From: Haplomitrium mnioides
Lineage: Eukaryota; Marchantiophyta; Haplomitriopsida; Calobryales
Length of the DNA: 30,136 bases
Direction: 5' to 3'
Assembly (NCBI GenBank): GCA_049999725.1
Contig: JBNGIS010033841.1
Location: 1-30,136, forward strand
Shown: positions 28,718 through 30,136 of the stretch, in pieces
How positions within the stretch are numbered: the stretch's first letter is position 1
Layout: every line of letters starts with the position of its first letter
Program-made: the position numbers and the translations under genes
Notes under the pieces: model-generated
The model's database searches: none
What the model was told of the DNA's origin: nothing
The model's input: the letters and a program-made list of their open reading frames with translations, nothing else

Positions 28718-30136
28718 AACAGCCCCTACTTTGAGCTAGGAATAGGCTACTCAGAACAAGAACTTTTTTTTTTGGAAAATTTGTGATTTTTCATATAAAA
28801 AAACATAAAAAACGAGGTTAATTTTCAAAAACAAAAAGTACATAAGTTTTTTGGGTTTGTTTTTGGTCGTTTCAACAACCATAATAGAGCAAAAGTCAAT
28901 TTTCTTATGCAAAATCAATCAATATTACTAGTTTTTACGAAAACATTTGAAAACTCGAATTTGTTTAAAATCAGAAAAATTACGATAAGTTTTCATCAAA
29001 AACTACATTTATCCTTGATTACAATTCTAAGCCCAAAATTTTAAATACACATCACAAGAAACTATTTTGAAATGTATTTGATTGCACAAACTTGAGGCGC
29101 AAGTACACATAGTGCTCTGTCAAACTTTTTTGTTGGAAAAATATTACAAAACACAAAGAAAAAGCCTAAGGGGACTAGAAGTCAAGGGAATGAGTTTCAA
29201 ATGGTAAACAAAAAAACAAACAAAAAAAAACATTGCATTGATTTAGGAGCTTCAATTAAAACGTCAAGAAGAAAGGAAGCTTTCAAATTAAGTTGAAAAT
29301 CCATGCAAGCAAAAGTGAATATAGGCTTTCAAAAAGGTTCCAACAATTAAAAATATTTCATAGTTCAACGAAGCATTTACAAAAAAGTATCATAGTTCTG
29401 AATAAAAAAGGTAGTAGCTAGGGAGATTGCATTAAGATTGTAAACAAGAAATGTGTTCGAGTTTTAGACTTGATTCAACCAAACAAAGGTCTCAAGATCT
29501 ACGAAAGAGTTTAGGACCTGTGTACAAACAAAGTTGTAAGCGGTTGTCTTTGTATGAAGAAGCTTAAGGGTTATGCAGGAGAAGTAGAACTTTTGGAAGG
29601 CGTGGACTTCCGACCTTGAGTCTATGCACGCATAGGTATCCAAGATCAACATGTGAACACTCCACTCCAAAGACTAGACGCACTAAGGAATCTAAGCTCA
29701 ACAAGTGAACACTCCACCCAAAGTCCATGCTCGCATAGAAATCCAAACTCACCAACTGAACACTCCACCCAAAACTCTAGGCGCGTCTAGGAATCTGAAC
29801 TCACCATCTAAACACTCCACCCTAAAGTCTATACGCGCATGGGAATCCGAACTCACAAGCACAACATTCTTAAAGAAAGGCTGAGAAGAAGCTAGGTTTT
29901 AAGCTCGGTAGAAGAGTTTTTATACATTGTACGTTTCGCTTGCAAATCAAAGTCTATGTGTGCATAGGCTTCACACTTCTACAACCGAGGAAATAGATTG
30001 TAAACGTTCCATTTTTTAAACAAACTCTACGTATGCAAAAGAATTCGACTTTCAATTCAGAATCTAAAAGTAAAAAAATAGGTACAAAGCTCTTCTTCTG
30101 AGTCAAACAACGCTAAAGATTTAAATTTTTACAACA
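28718..30136 (-). mobile_element. Copy V: transposase-side end of another family member
   Basis: The reverse complement matches 13,250-14,513 to the window edge. Its terminus reads AACAGCCCCTACTTTGAG from 28,718. An array at 29,600-29,860 has four to five units of about 51 bases with AAAGTCTATGCGCGCATAGG, AATCC.AACTCACC and TGAACACTCCACCC. Its transposase would lie to the right of the window on the minus strand. Confidence 0.6.

Overview
The window looks like plant nuclear DNA from an intergenic, transposon-dense region. Plant-type fragments of mitochondrial HSP70, ribosomal protein eL21 and enolase, short GT..AG introns and strong A/T richness support this. Conserved N runs of exactly 100 bases mark assembly gaps. 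I cannot name the species; a large-genome land plant such as a gymnosperm or fern is a guess. I see no intact protein-coding gene, RNA gene or CRISPR array. Almost everything is decayed mobile DNA.

The organising principle I infer is one DNA-transposon family present in at least five overlapping or abutting pieces. The best-preserved part is a transposase-like gene with the signature of the eukaryotic DUF7869-type proteins: IDGMD..KT, LYL.LDN.T.E.KN and VGHTHDQIN.MF. A second, multi-exon gene of unknown function is transcribed divergently from it. I call its segments delta, alpha, beta and gamma. The two genes share a start-to-start spacer of about 465-560 bases with a conserved TATA box. Element ends share a short terminal repeat ending AGTAGYGGTTGTT.

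Layout: 1-129 is the transposase-side end of a copy W. 130-14,513 is copy X, with transposase on + and accessory gene on -; between its accessory exons lies a 5.8-kb stretch carrying host gene fragments (HSP70 1706-2098, eL21 2174-2416, enolase about 3632-3910). 14,514-20,359 is part of copy Y, accessory gene on + with tandem internal duplications, ending in the accessory-side terminus. 20,360-22,576 is a decayed LTR-retrotransposon gag-protease piece with four zinc knuckles. 22,578-28,717 is copy Z, inverted relative to X. 28,718-30,136 is the transposase-side end of a copy V.

Three of the four precise termini abut accessory-gene sequence of another copy, and the fourth abuts gag, so the window reads as nested insertions. 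Two palindromic motifs recur throughout the family: a 24-bp-period array built on GGACTCWWGAGTCC in the accessory-gene introns, and TATGCGCGCATA in the transposase N-terminal coding repeat, its intron and the subterminal region. These may be binding sites for element proteins; that is inference. All coding copies carry stops or frameshifts, so any activity would have to come from copies elsewhere.
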